Counted from the stretch's first letter, positions 11,803 through 26,357 are shown. The stretch: 53,647 bases of DNA from Haplosporangium gracile (GCA_015499985.1 JAAAUF010000179.1:1-53647), one strand, 5' to 3'. Numbers and translations are program-made. The notes: generated by a model from the sequence alone, not told the origin.

Positions 11803-12320
11803 GACGATATGGATATTATGTATGTAGAAGTGGAAGGAGAGACGAGAGATCTAGATGGTATGACTGGTAACAGGTAGTAAAAAAAGAAAAAGAGGATTGA
11901 AATGCGACAAACAGTTAGCTCAGGTCAGGTCGGGTCAGGTCCATAGTTCGTCATAACATAACAAAATTGTTATGAGACGGGAGAGATGAACAAGATGTGG
12001 TTGCTCATCGAGGTCAGGCCGGTCGATCAGAACCAGCCCTTTTTACTCCAACGGACATGCACACACATGGCAGCCAGCCTCATTCCTGTTCCTTTTTTTT
12101 CCCTGAAGCGCATGTGTTTTAAAGCGGAAGTCGCCTGTTTCCTCAGTGATCGGTCCTGTCATCCTGAGCTGATCCCGCGTTCATGATCGGGATCCATTTT
12201 TTTTGTGTCTCTTTCCTGAACTGACCGTAGACTTCCGAGGGTGCGTCAACGTTGCGTGTGGCGGCACGCGTTGATGGCTGATATGTGTTCCTTTTCGAAA
12301 GAGGCCGTTTCTGTTTCTTA

Positions 12321-12570
12321 CCAGGAAGTCTAACAGCGAGGGAGGGGATCCAGGGCAAGGACAAAGGAAAGGAAGGAGGGAGAGGTGGAGGTATTAGAGT
12401 AGAGAAGGGGAGAGGGACAAGGTGGAGATGAAAGGGTAAAGAGAGGGAAAGGGAAAAGAAGAGAAAGAAGAAAAGAAGAGGAAGAAGAGGAAGAAGAGAA
12501 GAAGGAAAGGAAAGAAGAGGGAGAAAAGGGAGATGTGCGATCGAACAAGACTATTACTCACTGAAGGACT
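12321..12570 (-). promoter_or_regulatory. Probable carrier promoter: pyrimidine tract followed by a 5' UTR splice donor
   Basis: Read on the minus strand, about 185 bp (12535 to 12350) is almost pure C/T. It is followed by a transcribed-looking leader that ends TTCCTG/GTAAGAAAC, a strong splice donor at 12321. Acceptors (TACCAG, ATCTAG) lie ~470 nt further, just before the carrier ATG at 11802. This is the layout of a fungal pyrimidine-rich core promoter with a 5' UTR intron. The tract and donor are seen; their linkage to the carrier gene is inferred. Confidence 0.4.
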
Positions 12571-13071
12571 TGCTCGTTTACATTTGATCCACATGGCTGT
12601 TGCTCATATTAAAAAAATATAACGGTCTGTTGTACCTGGCTGGCTGGCTGGCCGGACCACCCACTGACTACAAACCTGGCTGACTACATGTGCTTTCTTC
12701 TATTTTCGGTTCATCGCCGATGAAAAAAATGCGGGGTCAGCCCTCTTCTTTGGCCTCTTTGGCCTCGTTTGGTTTCTCTGGGTGTCTTCTCGGGCACACT
12801 TAGATTTTTTTAAATCATACCGTTGATTTTTCACTCACACTTCACTAGCCCATCCCATTGACATTCCTTACAATATACCACTTTCTTTGCCCCAGCTATG
12901 GCTGCTGCTGCTGTTGCCTCTCAAGATCAACAGAAAAAGCATGTTTAACGGAAGAGGTTGTTATTTTGTCCGCGTAAAGAATACAAAAAGAAGGAAAAAA
13001 AAGAGGGTTATTTTTTTTCTGTTTTCTTTCTTGAACAAAACAACCTTGCACTTCCTGGCCCATCGATCAAC

Positions 13072-13461
13072 ATGAAAAGCGAGCATTTCAACTCAATCCT
13101 CCTACTCTTTTTCGTCCTCTCGCAAACATCTACACACACAGGAACCAATCTCATCCCTCTTAATCTGAATTCTCTCTTGGTTTCAATTGACAGGCCCATA
13201 GGTTTTGCCAATGCATGTACACAAAACAACCACCATCAACATTGTTGTATCGGGTGCTGTCTAAAAGACGAATGGCGGAGTGAAAAAATGTTGCAAAAAA
13301 AAAAAAAGATAGATAGAGATGTCGAGAATGGAATGAAATACATCGAAGACAAAAAACTAAAAAGAAGAGCAAGGCCAAGAAGAAAAAAAAAAGTAGGAGA
13401 AAGTCGGAGCAAAGCGACTCAGGGTCCCCAGACTGGGCAGACCAATGGGGTTGTGCACTAA
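13072..13461 (+). CDS. Doubtful ORF with signal-peptide-like start and Cys cluster
   Basis: The 129-residue frame begins MKSEHFNSILLLFFVLSQTS, which resembles a secretion signal. It then contains ACTQ and CCIGCCLKDEW with five Cys in ~20 residues, and ends in a strongly basic tail (KLKRRARPRRKKK). Small secreted Cys-rich proteins are common in such fungi, but the basic tail derives from an A-rich tract, no homologous family is recognised and the frame may be chance. A TTGACAG acceptor-like site lies inside it at about 13192. Treat as a hypothesis. Confidence 0.15.
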   Translation: MKSEHFNSILLLFFVLSQTSTHTGTNLIPLNLNSLLVSIDRPIGFANACTQNNHHQHCCIGCCLKDEWRSEKMLQKKKKIDRDVENGMKYIEDKKLKRRARPRRKKKVGESRSKATQGPQTGQTNGVVH

Positions 13462-13805
13462 AAACGTGTTCTAACAGTCCCACGGACAACTTGAACTCTC
13501 AACTCCTCTTCCTCTTCCCCTGCGCTCTTTTGCTTCACTTGTCTGTTCCTTTTGCTCTCCTACTTCACATTCATTAGCAGTCAGAAAACTAAAAAAAAAA
13601 GAACGCACAAGTGCCTAGATGCAGATCCCTTCTACTAGCCTTCAGTCCCTTGCATTTTCACTGCAAAGTCAAAGCACGTAAAGCAGAGTGAAAAGACATG
13701 GTAATGCGTTCCCACTCTGCAGTGCAGATTGAAGGACAACTGCTCCCGGGACAACTAAACATCCATTTATTCCATTCCTCACCTCTTTCTCTTCGTTTGC
13801 AGTGC

Positions 13806-13809
<4 letters not shown>

Positions 13810-13848
<39 letters not shown>
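13810..13848. repeat. (TC)n dinucleotide microsatellite
   Basis: An uninterrupted TC/CT run of about 38 bp. It is likely length-polymorphic between strains. No gene start lies directly downstream on the plus strand. Confidence 0.95.
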
Positions 13849-13852
<4 letters not shown>

Positions 13853-14539
13853 CCTCAAAAGCATAATTGTCTTCACGTGGAGAGTCCTTGAACCCTAAAA
13901 GTGTCCGTATATAGAAGTACCCGTGGGGGAAACAAACAGTTCTGAACCTGTGCAAGTCGAGCTGGAATGTTGTCGCCCTCAAAAGTACAGGGCTTGATTT
14001 TTGATCAAAAAAAATTGTGCGGGGAAAAAAAACAGACAGAGAGACGAGAGAGAAAATAAGAGGGTAAGCTGAGGAAGTAAAAACCAGAGAGAAAAAGGCT
14101 GGACGCTGAGAGCCGAGCGGCAGCGCACAATACAACTTACCCTGTTTGCCTTGTTCGACCACACCTGCTATTGGCCAATTCAAAGTGCTGCATCCCCATT
14201 TTTTTTTACATCGCACGCACAGTTGAGAGAATGGTAAATAGAAAGTTGGCGGAGCAAAATAAAAGGCGCACAAAGTAAACGAGACCACACCGCCACAGTT
14301 GCAGATCTTTTCAAATCTGAATCAACTCTATGTGTCCTACCGTAAACAGGCAGGGAAAAAGGGAACATGCGTTATTTCTAGTCAACGCGACTCCTAGAAT
14401 TATTTTTTTTTTGTTTGGCTGGATCTAAGTGCGTCTTCCTAGTCATATTTCGAAACGGCTTTGCCAAGACAAAAAAAAAAGCTTTCACGGCAATTCTGAG
14501 GAGACGAATCTCCTTGAATTCATGGTGCGGCTGATTATT

Positions 14540-15049
14540 GCATTTTGCGCAGGATAAAGGAGTGGAGTCAGGGATCAAGGATGTTTTCTCAAGTCATATG
14601 TCTGGCGCTTAATGCTATCCTTGCCAGGTATCTGTTATGCAATGGCTCCGAGTCTGGTATCATCGACCATAGAGTTGTAGGTACTTGAAGCATTCTCCAG
14701 CAAGTCTGGTGCAGTTGCCTTCAGAAACAAACAATAAAAAAAATAAAATGTGGTGACAGCATTTGAAGAAAAGCTTCTTACTTTTAATGGCTATCTTGAT
14801 GGAGTGGATATTTGAAGCGCTTTGCGTCCTTGCTGTGAATAAACAGGATGAGCATCATCATGAATGTGTTTCACTAATAACATTTAAAAAGAGCTTGTAA
14901 AACAACATGAGCTGTGTATTACCTTTGTTGGCCATTGACGCCGCTTGTTGCTGTGGTTTTTTTTCTCGGCTTTGGCTTTTGGATCCTTGTCTGAGCACTG
15001 AACACTCACCACTGACCAGCGGCGCTCTCACCTCCAGGTCGCTAGTCAT
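14540..15049 (-). pseudogene. RPS25: Decayed, intron-containing copy of ribosomal protein eS25
   Basis: Read on the minus strand, pieces of the S25 family appear in the right order but in different frames. KDPKAKAEKK lies at ~14988-14959 and KRRQWPTK (for KKKKWSKG) ends at ~14923, directly before a GTAATA donor. KDAKR follows an acceptor at 14833. ATAPDLLENASSTY (for ATYDKLLKEASTY) follows an acceptor at 14719. LARIALSARH (for SLARIALRHLE) lies at ~14625-14596, in a shifted frame after an in-frame stop. A remnant like HSFILR lies near 14550. Splice signals persist, so this is a degraded genomic duplicate, not a retrocopy. The 40S subunit protein would need an intact gene elsewhere. The family assignment rests on short matches in order, so confidence is moderate. 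Confidence 0.5.
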
Positions 15050-15478
15050 CCCCTTCTCAGAAACCGCTTTTCCCTTTAGCTGATGGTTGCTCGCAAGTGC
15101 AGATGCGTGTGAGTGGCATGTGTGAGTGATATGTGTGAGTGATATGTGTGGTTACATTTGAAGGAAAGCGATATGTGTGAGGGTGCAGCGCATGAAGGAA
15201 AGTTCTTGATAAAGCAAAAGAGCTTATCTCTATTTCCCCTTTCGCGCAGTCCATATCAATGGAGAAAGAAACAACCCACCAAGCAAGCCACACACACACC
15301 AAGCGCGTTATTTTTCCCTGCAAATAAAAGTGCGTGCTCCCCATTTTTGGCTCTTTACTTTCCCTTTCCTTAGTCCTCTCTTCTCCCTCCACACACCATC
15401 ACCCAACCTTCTTCTTCCTCCTTCCACTTCTCTTCCTCCACCAACCACTAACAACACTCTATCAAAAAAAAATAAGCC
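15050..15478. promoter_or_regulatory. Beta-tubulin upstream region
   Basis: The region holds a short tandem repeat of GTGATATGTGTGA type (about 15113-15150) and, from ~15350 to 15460, a strongly pyrimidine-rich stretch ending in TCAAAAAAAAATAAGCC before the beta-tubulin ATG. This is the usual promoter and 5' UTR style of a highly expressed fungal gene. The 5' end of the S25 remnant faces the other way, so the region was perhaps once a divergent promoter. Confidence 0.45.
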
Positions 15479-18387
<2,909 letters not shown>

Positions 18388-19151
18388 AGAGCAGCCAGAG
18401 AGAAAAACAGACAAGAGACAGACAGAGATACGCCCTTCCTCTTCTAGCATGACATTTTCAGTTTACCCACCAATCCAACCTGAGCGAAAACTTCAGTAGA
18501 CCTACCCACTCTTATTCATCCCTCCTCTACTCGTCCTAGTCGGTTGCTGCCTCCGGTGAGTACATACAGAGGATGTGTAGGAACAAAGCCCCCCAGATGA
18601 AGACAGCTTCCCCCCCACCCTTTCTCAAATATTCAGATTTGCGAAATAAACGTCAAAAAAGAAAAAAAAAAATGGACTTCATCATGAGATGAATGGTAAG
18701 AGCCTTTGTTGTTGCTTTGTCATTTTGTTTTGGCTATGTGGGGAGCGGTAGTAGAGAAAGTAGTAGAAAAGGTAACAAAAAAAAAGCAAAGCTCTGGAAT
18801 GTGGTCCGACTGAGGAATGTGTTTTTGTGCAACCTTCATTAGACCAACCAATGCGCCCTTTTCAACCTTCGTACCCCATCACACGCTTCGCTCCCATTAT
18901 TATTACGTCCTTTACACTCTTAGGCACCCTCGAGTCTTTTTTTTTTGTGTTTTCTTTGCAAAAGGTTTATTAGGTATGAAAAGGCATAAAAAATGAAATA
19001 GATGGTAATGGGTTAGGATAAACAAAAATGGAGAGAGGCAAAATCTTTGCTAGCTACTCCAATGAAGGCAATCCTGGCGGGAGTAAAAGAGAGGGGAGCT
19101 CTAGAGTGAATGCCCCTGCGTATCGTAAAAAAAAGGCGTGTCGTGAAGTTT
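18388..19151. other. Convergent 3' region between beta-tubulin and the septin
   Basis: No gene is seen. AATAAA at 18645-18650 (plus strand) is a candidate poly(A) signal for beta-tubulin. AATAAA on the minus strand at 18966-18971 is one for the septin, 181 nt past its stop. Confidence 0.5.
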
Positions 19152-21925
19152 TTACTTGCGCTTGGGGGAGAGGCCGACCTGCATAGACTCCAACTCGGCT
19201 TCCAGGGCCTTGATGTGAGAGTGCTCAGCTTCCAAATCCTTGTTCAATCTGTCACGCTCAGCAATCAACTACAATGGGAACAAATAACAAAGGTATGAAT
19301 AACCATTTTCAGACTAGGATACACACACAAACACGAAAACAAGAAAAAGACAAAAACGTACCTGCTGCTCCCATGACCTGAAGCGGTTCTCCTCAAGTCT
19401 GACCTGCTCGGTGAAGCGCTTGCGAAGAGCCTCCTCCTCCTCCTTCCACTTGGGGTTGGTCACAGTCTTGACCTTAGGCTCACCAATCTTGCGGGTCTCC
19501 ATCTGGGCCCGACGGTAATTTTCGTAATGGGTCTCCTCAGTCGAGTGAATCAAGTCCAACATGTGCGTGCGGATCAACAGCTGGCGAAGCTTCTTGAAGT
19601 CGCAGTGGTCCTCGTTCTCAACTATTGTAGTAACATCCAAGCCATATTGTTAATATCCACGATATCTCATTGGTGGGGTCCACTATCGTCCTATTCCGCT
19701 TCATCATGTCCTGCGCTGCTTCTTTACCTTCAGCGACTCCCCAGGAGTACTGACGTCCCTTGACAGTGCGGCCGTCGTCGGTGAGAACATCGTCTGTGCT
19801 TCCAATGATGGAGAAAGGCATAGCGGCCTAAGGGTACAAATACAAACAAATCAATGTCAAAAAAATAATGAGCACCTCTAAAGCTGTGAAACATAGGGTG
19901 TCCAGGAACATATATTAATAACATGCATGCATGCGTCGCGTGTTCTTTCTTACCATGATGCTCATGTTGCGCTTGGTGCTAGCCTCATCGTCACTCTCAA
20001 GAGGGAAGGTGTAGCACTGGATATTTTGGGCAGCAATGACCTCCAAGATCTAAAGAAGAAAAAAAAAACATAAGTGACAAGCGTTAGTCTTCAAACATTC
20101 GAACATGCAACAACGCACTTCGTCCGTCGACTACAGTATCCAAATCACATACGCGCTTCTTGAACTTGTGCAAATCGGTGGGGGTCATGGTATCGGCCTT
20201 GGCAATGACGGGGATCAAATTGACGCGAGTTCCCAGACGCTTCATGACCTCAATATCAAGGGGTTTCAAAGTGTGACCGGTGGGACGAATAAAGTACAAG
20301 CAGCAGTGGACGCGCATGTCGCTCAACTCTTGACGCTTGGGCTGCTGGTCCTGACGCATGTATGACTCGTGCTGATCGTCGATAAAGTCAATAATAGGCA
20401 TCCAGCTGTCGCGATTGTTGGTATAATCCCCAAATCCAGGAGTGTCAATCACAGACAACTTGACGTTGAACTGCTTCTCTTCGAGCTCTATTGTAGGATA
20501 GCATGGCGACCACAAGAAGAAAAAAAAGCAACGTGGTCAGTGTCGCTGTTCTGGTCGATTGCAAAAACTGAAAAGAAAACCGAAAGGGCTTCTGCGAGTA
20601 GTCGATATGCATTGAGACTGAGTTGTGTTTTTTGTTTTTTTCTTTGAGAGCGCTCTGTGTAGGACCATAATTAGCGAAGAAATGGAAAAATGAGCTCTAC
20701 ATGACACAAAAATAATATTAATGCGACCAGCAAAAAAAGAAAGATGGAAGCACCCTTTTCTGTTCACCTTTCCCGTTTTCTCATTCTTATCTTCAATTGA
20801 CCCTTCATCTTTTTTGTTCAAGGAGTACTGTTGAAATAAAAAGCGAGGGGTGGTTCCAAACCGGAGGCGATTCAGTAGGTAGTCCTTGATGCTGTCTGTC
20901 GCCCGTAAGATAAAATCGGTTTGAAATCCCAAGTTGCCTTAAGCTGCCTGTCCATCCGAATGAAAGAGATAAAAAATAGGACAAGGGGAAAGAAAAAGGT
21001 CTGCAAGGAAGGGGCTCGAATGCTCAGAAGAGAGAAGACACAGAATAGGAGAGAGAGCCGGCATTTTTGGAGCCAAGGGAATAATAAAGAACGAGAGACA
21101 GAGACGCAACGAAGGAAAAAAAAAAAAAAAAANNNNNNNNNNTGGGGATAATGGACTCCGTTTCCCGGCAAAGAGTGTTTGTAGCTTGCTGTGGCCATTT
21201 CTTGCTACTGGCTGCTGCTGTTGTTGTTGAGTGGTGGATGGGTCGCCTCTACTTCTGCTGCTGACTGTATTCCGGTATCGTCTCCTGTTGTATTTGCCCT
21301 TTGATTGGTGCAATTGAGCTTGCTTCTTTGGATGCTTTTGTTGTTTCTTTGCAAGGTTAATTATTGTCAGGCACGGACACCTTTGACCGTAGGTTAATAA
21401 GAATAAAACAAACATACCAGCACGAATGATCTCAATCTCGACGGTCTTCTCGGTCGTCTTGTTGAAGCGGCGCTTGTGGTTCTTGGGAGCCTTGATGGCA
21501 GTGGTGAAGAGGGTGTTGATGAACGTAGTCTTTCCGAGACCAGACTCGCCTAGAAGGTTGTTATAAAGGTGTCATTTAAATGGTAAAGGTTAGCACACTG
21601 CGATGGGTTAGCGTGGTATATAAACTAACGTGGAAGCGCCAATCCATGGGTGGGGAGTTGCTTGCTTGCCTGCGATCATCATGGTCAAGGCGCTTCCCTT
21701 CTTGGAAGCAATAGCATGGCGTCTAGAGTAGCCGGACAAAAAGAAAAGAAGGGTGAACGGGCGGAAGTCAATTGTTTGTATTGTTCATCTTGTAGTAAGA
21801 TAATGCTCCTTGGTGGTGCTCGAATGGAAATGAGAAGTAGCTTCTACTACTTCAACAGGTGAAAGGACGTACTGGTTGGGAAGGTTGGCGATGCCGATGC
21901 CGGCGCCTGCTTGGGTTGATGCCAT
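19152..21925 (-). CDS. CDC12: Septin, Cdc12 type
   Basis: Eight exons (21925-21873, 21722-21670, 21549-21418, 20487-20153, 20049-19954, 19827-19728, 19621-19362, 19268-19152) give 381 residues. Septins are GTP-binding proteins that polymerise into filaments at septa, branch points and hyphal necks. The protein starts with the [11 protein letters not shown] septin lead, then G1 [10 protein letters not shown]3 DTPGFGD and G4 AKAD. The septin unique element includes [14 protein letters not shown], and a coiled-coil C-terminus begins at [15 protein letters not shown]. The AMPFSIIGS and [14 protein letters not shown] segments match Cdc12 better than Cdc3, Cdc10 or Cdc11. The first two exons are only 53 nt each. 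Intron 2 uses a GC donor (CAG/GCAAGC). Intron 3 is 930 nt and contains a 10-N gap, so its true size is unknown. Confidence 0.95.
20488..21417 (-). other. Long intron 3 of the septin gene, holding an assembly gap
   Basis: A 930-nt intron, GTATGT...CAATAG. It contains an A-run followed by ten N at 21133-21142, a scaffold join rather than biology. No nested gene is recognised. The exon joint G/AG CTC GAA restores IIRAELEEKQF. Confidence 0.85.
21133..21142. other. Assembly gap (10 N)
   Basis: Ten N adjacent to a poly-A run in septin intron 3. The homopolymer probably broke the assembly. Confidence 0.99.
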
Positions 21926-24192
21926 TGTGGTTGAGAGTGAAGGAATGAGGGGGAAAGGAGATGAAGAGTGAGAGAGGTGTGAAGAAGAGGAGAAGGGTAT
22001 GAGAAGAGAATGGAAGGAAAGAGGTGATGCGGATGGAGAGGATGGATGGATGGATGGATGGATGGATGGAGAAGTGAAGGGGAAGTAAAAAGAAGACGAG
22101 AAAGGAAGAAAAGAGAGAAAGGAAGAAAGAAGGACAGGGAGAATGAAAGCGAAGGAAATTAAAAAGGGCCAGTTGAACGGGCAGCGAATTAAGAGAGTAC
22201 GAATGAAAATAATGAAATGGATGGAATGAAGGTTTAAATGGTGTGGATGGTTTAAATGGGAGGAGGACAAAGAACAAGAGCGATAAATGTTTGTCTATGG
22301 GTCTGGTTGAGGTGGAACTCTGTTGTCTCGCTAGGATGCCATGTGTACCTGTGAACACATAGTTATTTGCACACGCACGCACACACACACACTCGCTCAA
22401 GGAACACACTGTGCGCTATAGAAATTGGCCACACAACCGATCAACTGGTTGAAAGCGCATAGTTATGTGGCAGACTATGTTCACCACCAAATCATCGTCC
22501 GCTAATTGGTCTGATCAACAATGTATTCCCCGTCAGTCGAGTATCTTGGACTCGAAAGAGAAACAAAAAAAGAGTACAATAACAATGGCCATTTTACAAA
22601 GTTACAGTGCCAGAAGACTACCGTAGAAATCAACGTTTCAAGTCGCGTTTATCTTTGCTCCCTGCTTTGTACAACTAGGGCGGTTTTCTTGTTTATCCAA
22701 GCAGTGTAGAAAAAGAAAAAAAATGAAAAGCCCAAGTTAACTGGTGACTTGTCGGCATGTACAATGCAAGCACCGCCCACTCCCATAACTCAAAGGTAAA
22801 AAAGAAAGCGCATTTCCAAGTGTAGGTATGGGCTACGGTACATACTTTGATATTTTACTTATCTTGCATGCCACTTGAGAATGTTTGTTAGAGCGAATAC
22901 CCTACAGCAAAGAGAAGAATCGAGTATTGGACTCGCTTGGCATTTCATTGGCACGCCCTCTATCTCTCATATCTTGTCTGCATGTCTGGGTAACAATAAT
23001 GGGAATGAAACGCAAGGCAGTCGAGTTCAGTCATGGTTGCTATCCCAAGCAAACACCACAGGGCTGTTGTTTGGTTGATTAAGACAAATGGAAAAGATTG
23101 GCGCCTAAAATGGCCTTAGCCTTGCCATTTCTGGATTATTCAAACCAACCTTGGCAGATGGACATGAAAAATGGCAAATGGAAAAAAAAGGGGCTGAATA
23201 GGTTATTGCAGTTCGTTTTGCTTTCGCTTTTCTCCAGTCCCCGCGGACTCGCATCGTTGTCGGTACAGCCTGCTTTGTGAAAAGCAGCGCCTCAATGCTC
23301 AAAAGTCCAAACAAAGTAGAAGTGGTCTCCTGTTTTCTTCACTTGTTCACAATCCCCATTCACCTATGTGGCTTTCTTTTTTCTTTCGTTGTTTGTTTTC
23401 TTTTCTTTGTTCGTAAGCTCTGTTGACTTTGTTTGGTCAATTGGTCGCAAGTCGAGTTGTTCTTCTTGTTGCGTCTACGGCCACACTCCTTTTTCACTTT
23501 TCAGTCACCGTCCCTTCTTGACAAGAGCCATTCGTTGTGCCAGCAGCCGGGTAGAGATTCTCCGTGGAAACAGGTGTTTTCATCTTCCTATAATCCCTTC
23601 TCTTTCCTCCAGTCTTCGTTTCGCTTTTTTTTTAATAAGAGCTGAGCTGAGTTGAGGATGAGACAAACAAGTGCGAACTAACCGCCTGCTGCCATTGTTG
23701 CTAACCCAGCTAAGAAAAAGAAAGAAAATAAGAGAGCAAACAGTGAAGAAAGGAAAAGGGGAATCCAAAAGCCCAGAATCGCAAGGCTCGTTCAAACTCC
23801 AGCGGGCTGTACCAACTTTTTTTCATCCTCCTCACTTTTGTTCCCAGAGCGGGAGAGAAAATGCGCCGGAAGGAAGACAACCAACTCTGTCTCCATAAAT
23901 ACTCTTCCTGTGGTATGGCACATCCTTCCTTTCTTGCTTTTACCCTCCTCCTCTCGTCTTCTTCTTCCTTTTCTCCCTCTTCTTTCTCTTCTCTACTCCT
24001 TTTTCTCTCCTCTCTCTTCTCCCCTCTCTCACCCCACACGCCACACTCGGCTCATTCGCTCTCCTTCGCCGCCCTCGACAATACCTACCCTCCATCATCT
24101 TCAACCTCCTTCTTCACTCCAAGGAACTCAACCATCACCCCCCTTCCCTTCTTCTTCACACTCTACTTCACAGCAACTAAAGACGTAACATA
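21926..24192. other. Divergent intergenic region, septin and TMEM184-like promoters
   Basis: About 2.27 kb without a recognisable gene. From 21926 to ~22200 the plus strand is purine-rich, i.e. a pyrimidine-rich promoter/leader for the minus-strand septin, with a (GATG)n run at 22041-22070. From ~23930 to 24045 the plus strand is CT-rich, matching the promoter of the TMEM184-like gene that starts at 24193. The centre (22400-23600) shows only short frames without motifs. Confidence 0.5.
22041..22070. repeat. (GATG)n tetranucleotide microsatellite
   Basis: About seven and a half uninterrupted GATG units, 116-145 bp upstream of the septin start codon and probably inside its 5' leader (CATC repeats on the transcribed strand). 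Confidence 0.9.
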
Positions 24193-26222
24193 ATGGCTGT
24201 CTGCCCTGATATCGACAGCAGGTTGACAGACCCCAGTCAGTTCTTTGACGGACATAGCATCGTCTGGAAGCGTAAGTTTCTCTCTCTAGTCTATCCATCT
24301 ACCCTGTCTTTTTTTGGGAGTAACACACACACCCTCACTTTTCTCTGTCTGGGAGGTGTCACAGGCATCCAAAAAACAAGTATGCCATTCGTGATAGACA
24401 ATGCGACTTACTTTTGCATCCTTCACAATTCCTCTGAATAGGCCATTATATCGGATGGGCATTGTGTGGAGTCTTTGCCATCATCGCTACCATTCTCTCC
24501 TTCAGACTCTTGTACAAACATGCTAAAAACTATACCAAGGTACACACACTACCAATAGCGCCTTCCTTCAAGTCCTCAAAATAATAGTAACAAGGTACAA
24601 CAATGTACCTCGTCCCTTTTGCTTGATGCTAACGAAAATTAAACCGCCTTTTTTTCCTGTAATTTATATGGACCTATCGTCGATCGAACTAGCCTGCTGA
24701 GCAGCGCCAGATTATGAGAATCCTGCTCATGATCCCAATCTACGCCATCATTTCCGGACTTTCTTATCGTTTCTACAAGGAGGCCATCTACTACGAGACC
24801 ATCCGCGACTGTTACGAGGCCTTCGTCATCCACTCCTTCTTCATGCTCCTCATGACCTACCTCGGCGACGACAACGAGACCCGCCGCGCTAAAATTACCG
24901 GTCCCGAGCGTCAAAAGCTCATGTTCCCCCTTAACTGCTTCTACTATAACCCTTCGAGTGACATGTTCTTGCACTATATGAAGTACGGTATCCTCCAGTA
25001 CGTCGTCATCAAGCCTATTACCACTATTGCGGCCGTCGTTCTCCAGTACAAAGACATTTATTGTCTTACCAGCTTAAGTTTTGCCTTTGGACGCGTTTAT
25101 ATTACCGTTATCAACTTTGCTTCTGTCACCGTTGCTATGTACTGTCTCGTCTTGCTCTACGTGAATATCAAAACCGAGATCGCAGATCGCAGTATGTATC
25201 CGCTCATTGCTTGCTCTACGTTTGTTTTTACAGGCAGTTGAAACTAAGCACTACGCACTTACTAATTCTCAACTTCATTTTTGGACATATCTAATAGAAC
25301 CGTTTTTGAAGTTCCTTTGTGTTAAAATGGTTATTTTCTTCGTCTTCTGGCAGTATTGTTTGTTGAGTTTACTCGGAACACTTCGTAAGCACTCGGGATT
25401 GGAGTTGACATTGTTACCGATACATATTTATTGCGGACCAAATTAGGCTCTAACGGATGCTCCCATATTCTTTTTCATTATTTAGACGTTTTCCAAGAGA
25501 CAGAGTACTGGTCGGTGGAAAACATTGAACTGGGAATCTCGGCATTGTTGGTCTGTTTTGAGATGGTGATCTTTGCAATCTTGCACATGTATTCGTTCTC
25601 CTATGTCGAGTACGTGGTCGAGGGTGTCTCAACCCCCGTCCGCAAGTCTCTTCGGGACGGATTCAACCCTATCGACCTTCTCCGAGAAGTTGGCTGGGCA
25701 TTCCAGGACATTTATTTGCTCATTCGTGGACAGCCCCTGCCTACACGTGAGGGCCATCTCAGCGGAACGCTCAAGCGCGCCAACACCCGTCGTCAAAAGA
25801 ACCGTCTTTTCTTCAAGAGCCGCAAGGGCTCTTCGCCCGATTCTGTTGACCCTTCGATGTTGACAGTTGATGAGTCGACATTGGAGGCAGGTGGAAAGTT
25901 CCTCCCTGCGATGCCTAGTTCTCAAGATACCGCTGTTCAAGCACCTTTGTTGAGTCATGTTGATGGTAGGAATCCTTATCCTTTCGCCTTTCCTGGTATG
26001 GGTCATGAATCCTACGAAATGTCGGCCACTGGTCGCCGTTGCGATAACAACGGCCAGAACCCTAACCCTAGTCTTTCACACCCACAACCACCAGAACAAA
26101 GACAACAACAACAGCAGCAGCAAATCCAGATGCAGCAACTCCAACAGCAACAACATCAGCAGATGCTGCAACAACAACAACAGCAGCAATATGCTTCAAG
26201 GCCTGCCGACTATCAGTACTAA
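24193..26222 (+). CDS. TMEM184/organic solute transporter alpha-like membrane protein (DUF300)
   Basis: Five exons (24193-24271, 24442-24539, 24693-25191, 25298-25384, 25486-26222) encode 499 residues. The family has seven predicted membrane helices and relates to the Ost-alpha solute transporter; the fungal role is not established. Visible hallmarks are IGWALCGVFAIIATILSF (helix 1), PAEQRQIMRILLMIPIYA (helix 2), YYETIRDCYEAFVIHSFF, PLNCFYYNPSSDMFLHYMK, PFLKFLCVKMVIFFVFWQ, and ISALLVCFEMVIFAILHMY near the last helix. The splice at 25191/25298 joins IADR to KPFLKFL. The cytoplasmic tail of ~220 residues is basic then Gln-rich, with interrupted poly-Q near the end. The stop is 135 bp from the convergent HECT ligase stop. 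Confidence 0.92.
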
Positions 26223-26357
26223 GATTCCCGTCCCTTCAGATTCTTGACGATCTCTGCCTGCACATCAAGCCACCATTTACCCCTGTTATATTCAAGTTAT
26301 TCGCTGTTCATATTTAAAAATATATATACACCCTATTTTCTTCCTGCAGCCACATAT

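Larger units (their letters stand above)
11803..14539. other. Long gene-poor intergenic region upstream of the carrier
   Basis: About 2.7 kb without a convincing gene. It holds the probable carrier 5' UTR and promoter (a homopurine tract on this strand at ~12350-12535), a doubtful Cys-rich open frame (13072-13461), a (TC)n tract (13810-13848) and an ATTGGCCAAT palindrome at about 14172-14181 that gives a CCAAT box on both strands. Many A-runs and CT-runs occur. No tRNA or rRNA signature was found. Confidence 0.45.

Noticed and set aside
21852..22409. Ser/Phe-rich frames upstream of the septin on the minus strand
   Set aside because: The septin protein clearly starts at 21925 ([18 protein letters not shown]); the upstream part is a low-complexity pyrimidine-rich leader containing a CATC repeat.
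23838..24193. Ser/Leu-rich frames just before the TMEM184-like start
   Set aside because: They are translations of the CT-rich promoter and leader and run into the real start codon.
26060..26075. AACCCTAACCCTAG, two telomere-like units
   Set aside because: It lies in the coding tail of the TMEM184-like protein and simply encodes Asn-Pro-Asn-Pro; two units inside a gene do not indicate a telomere or interstitial telomeric array.
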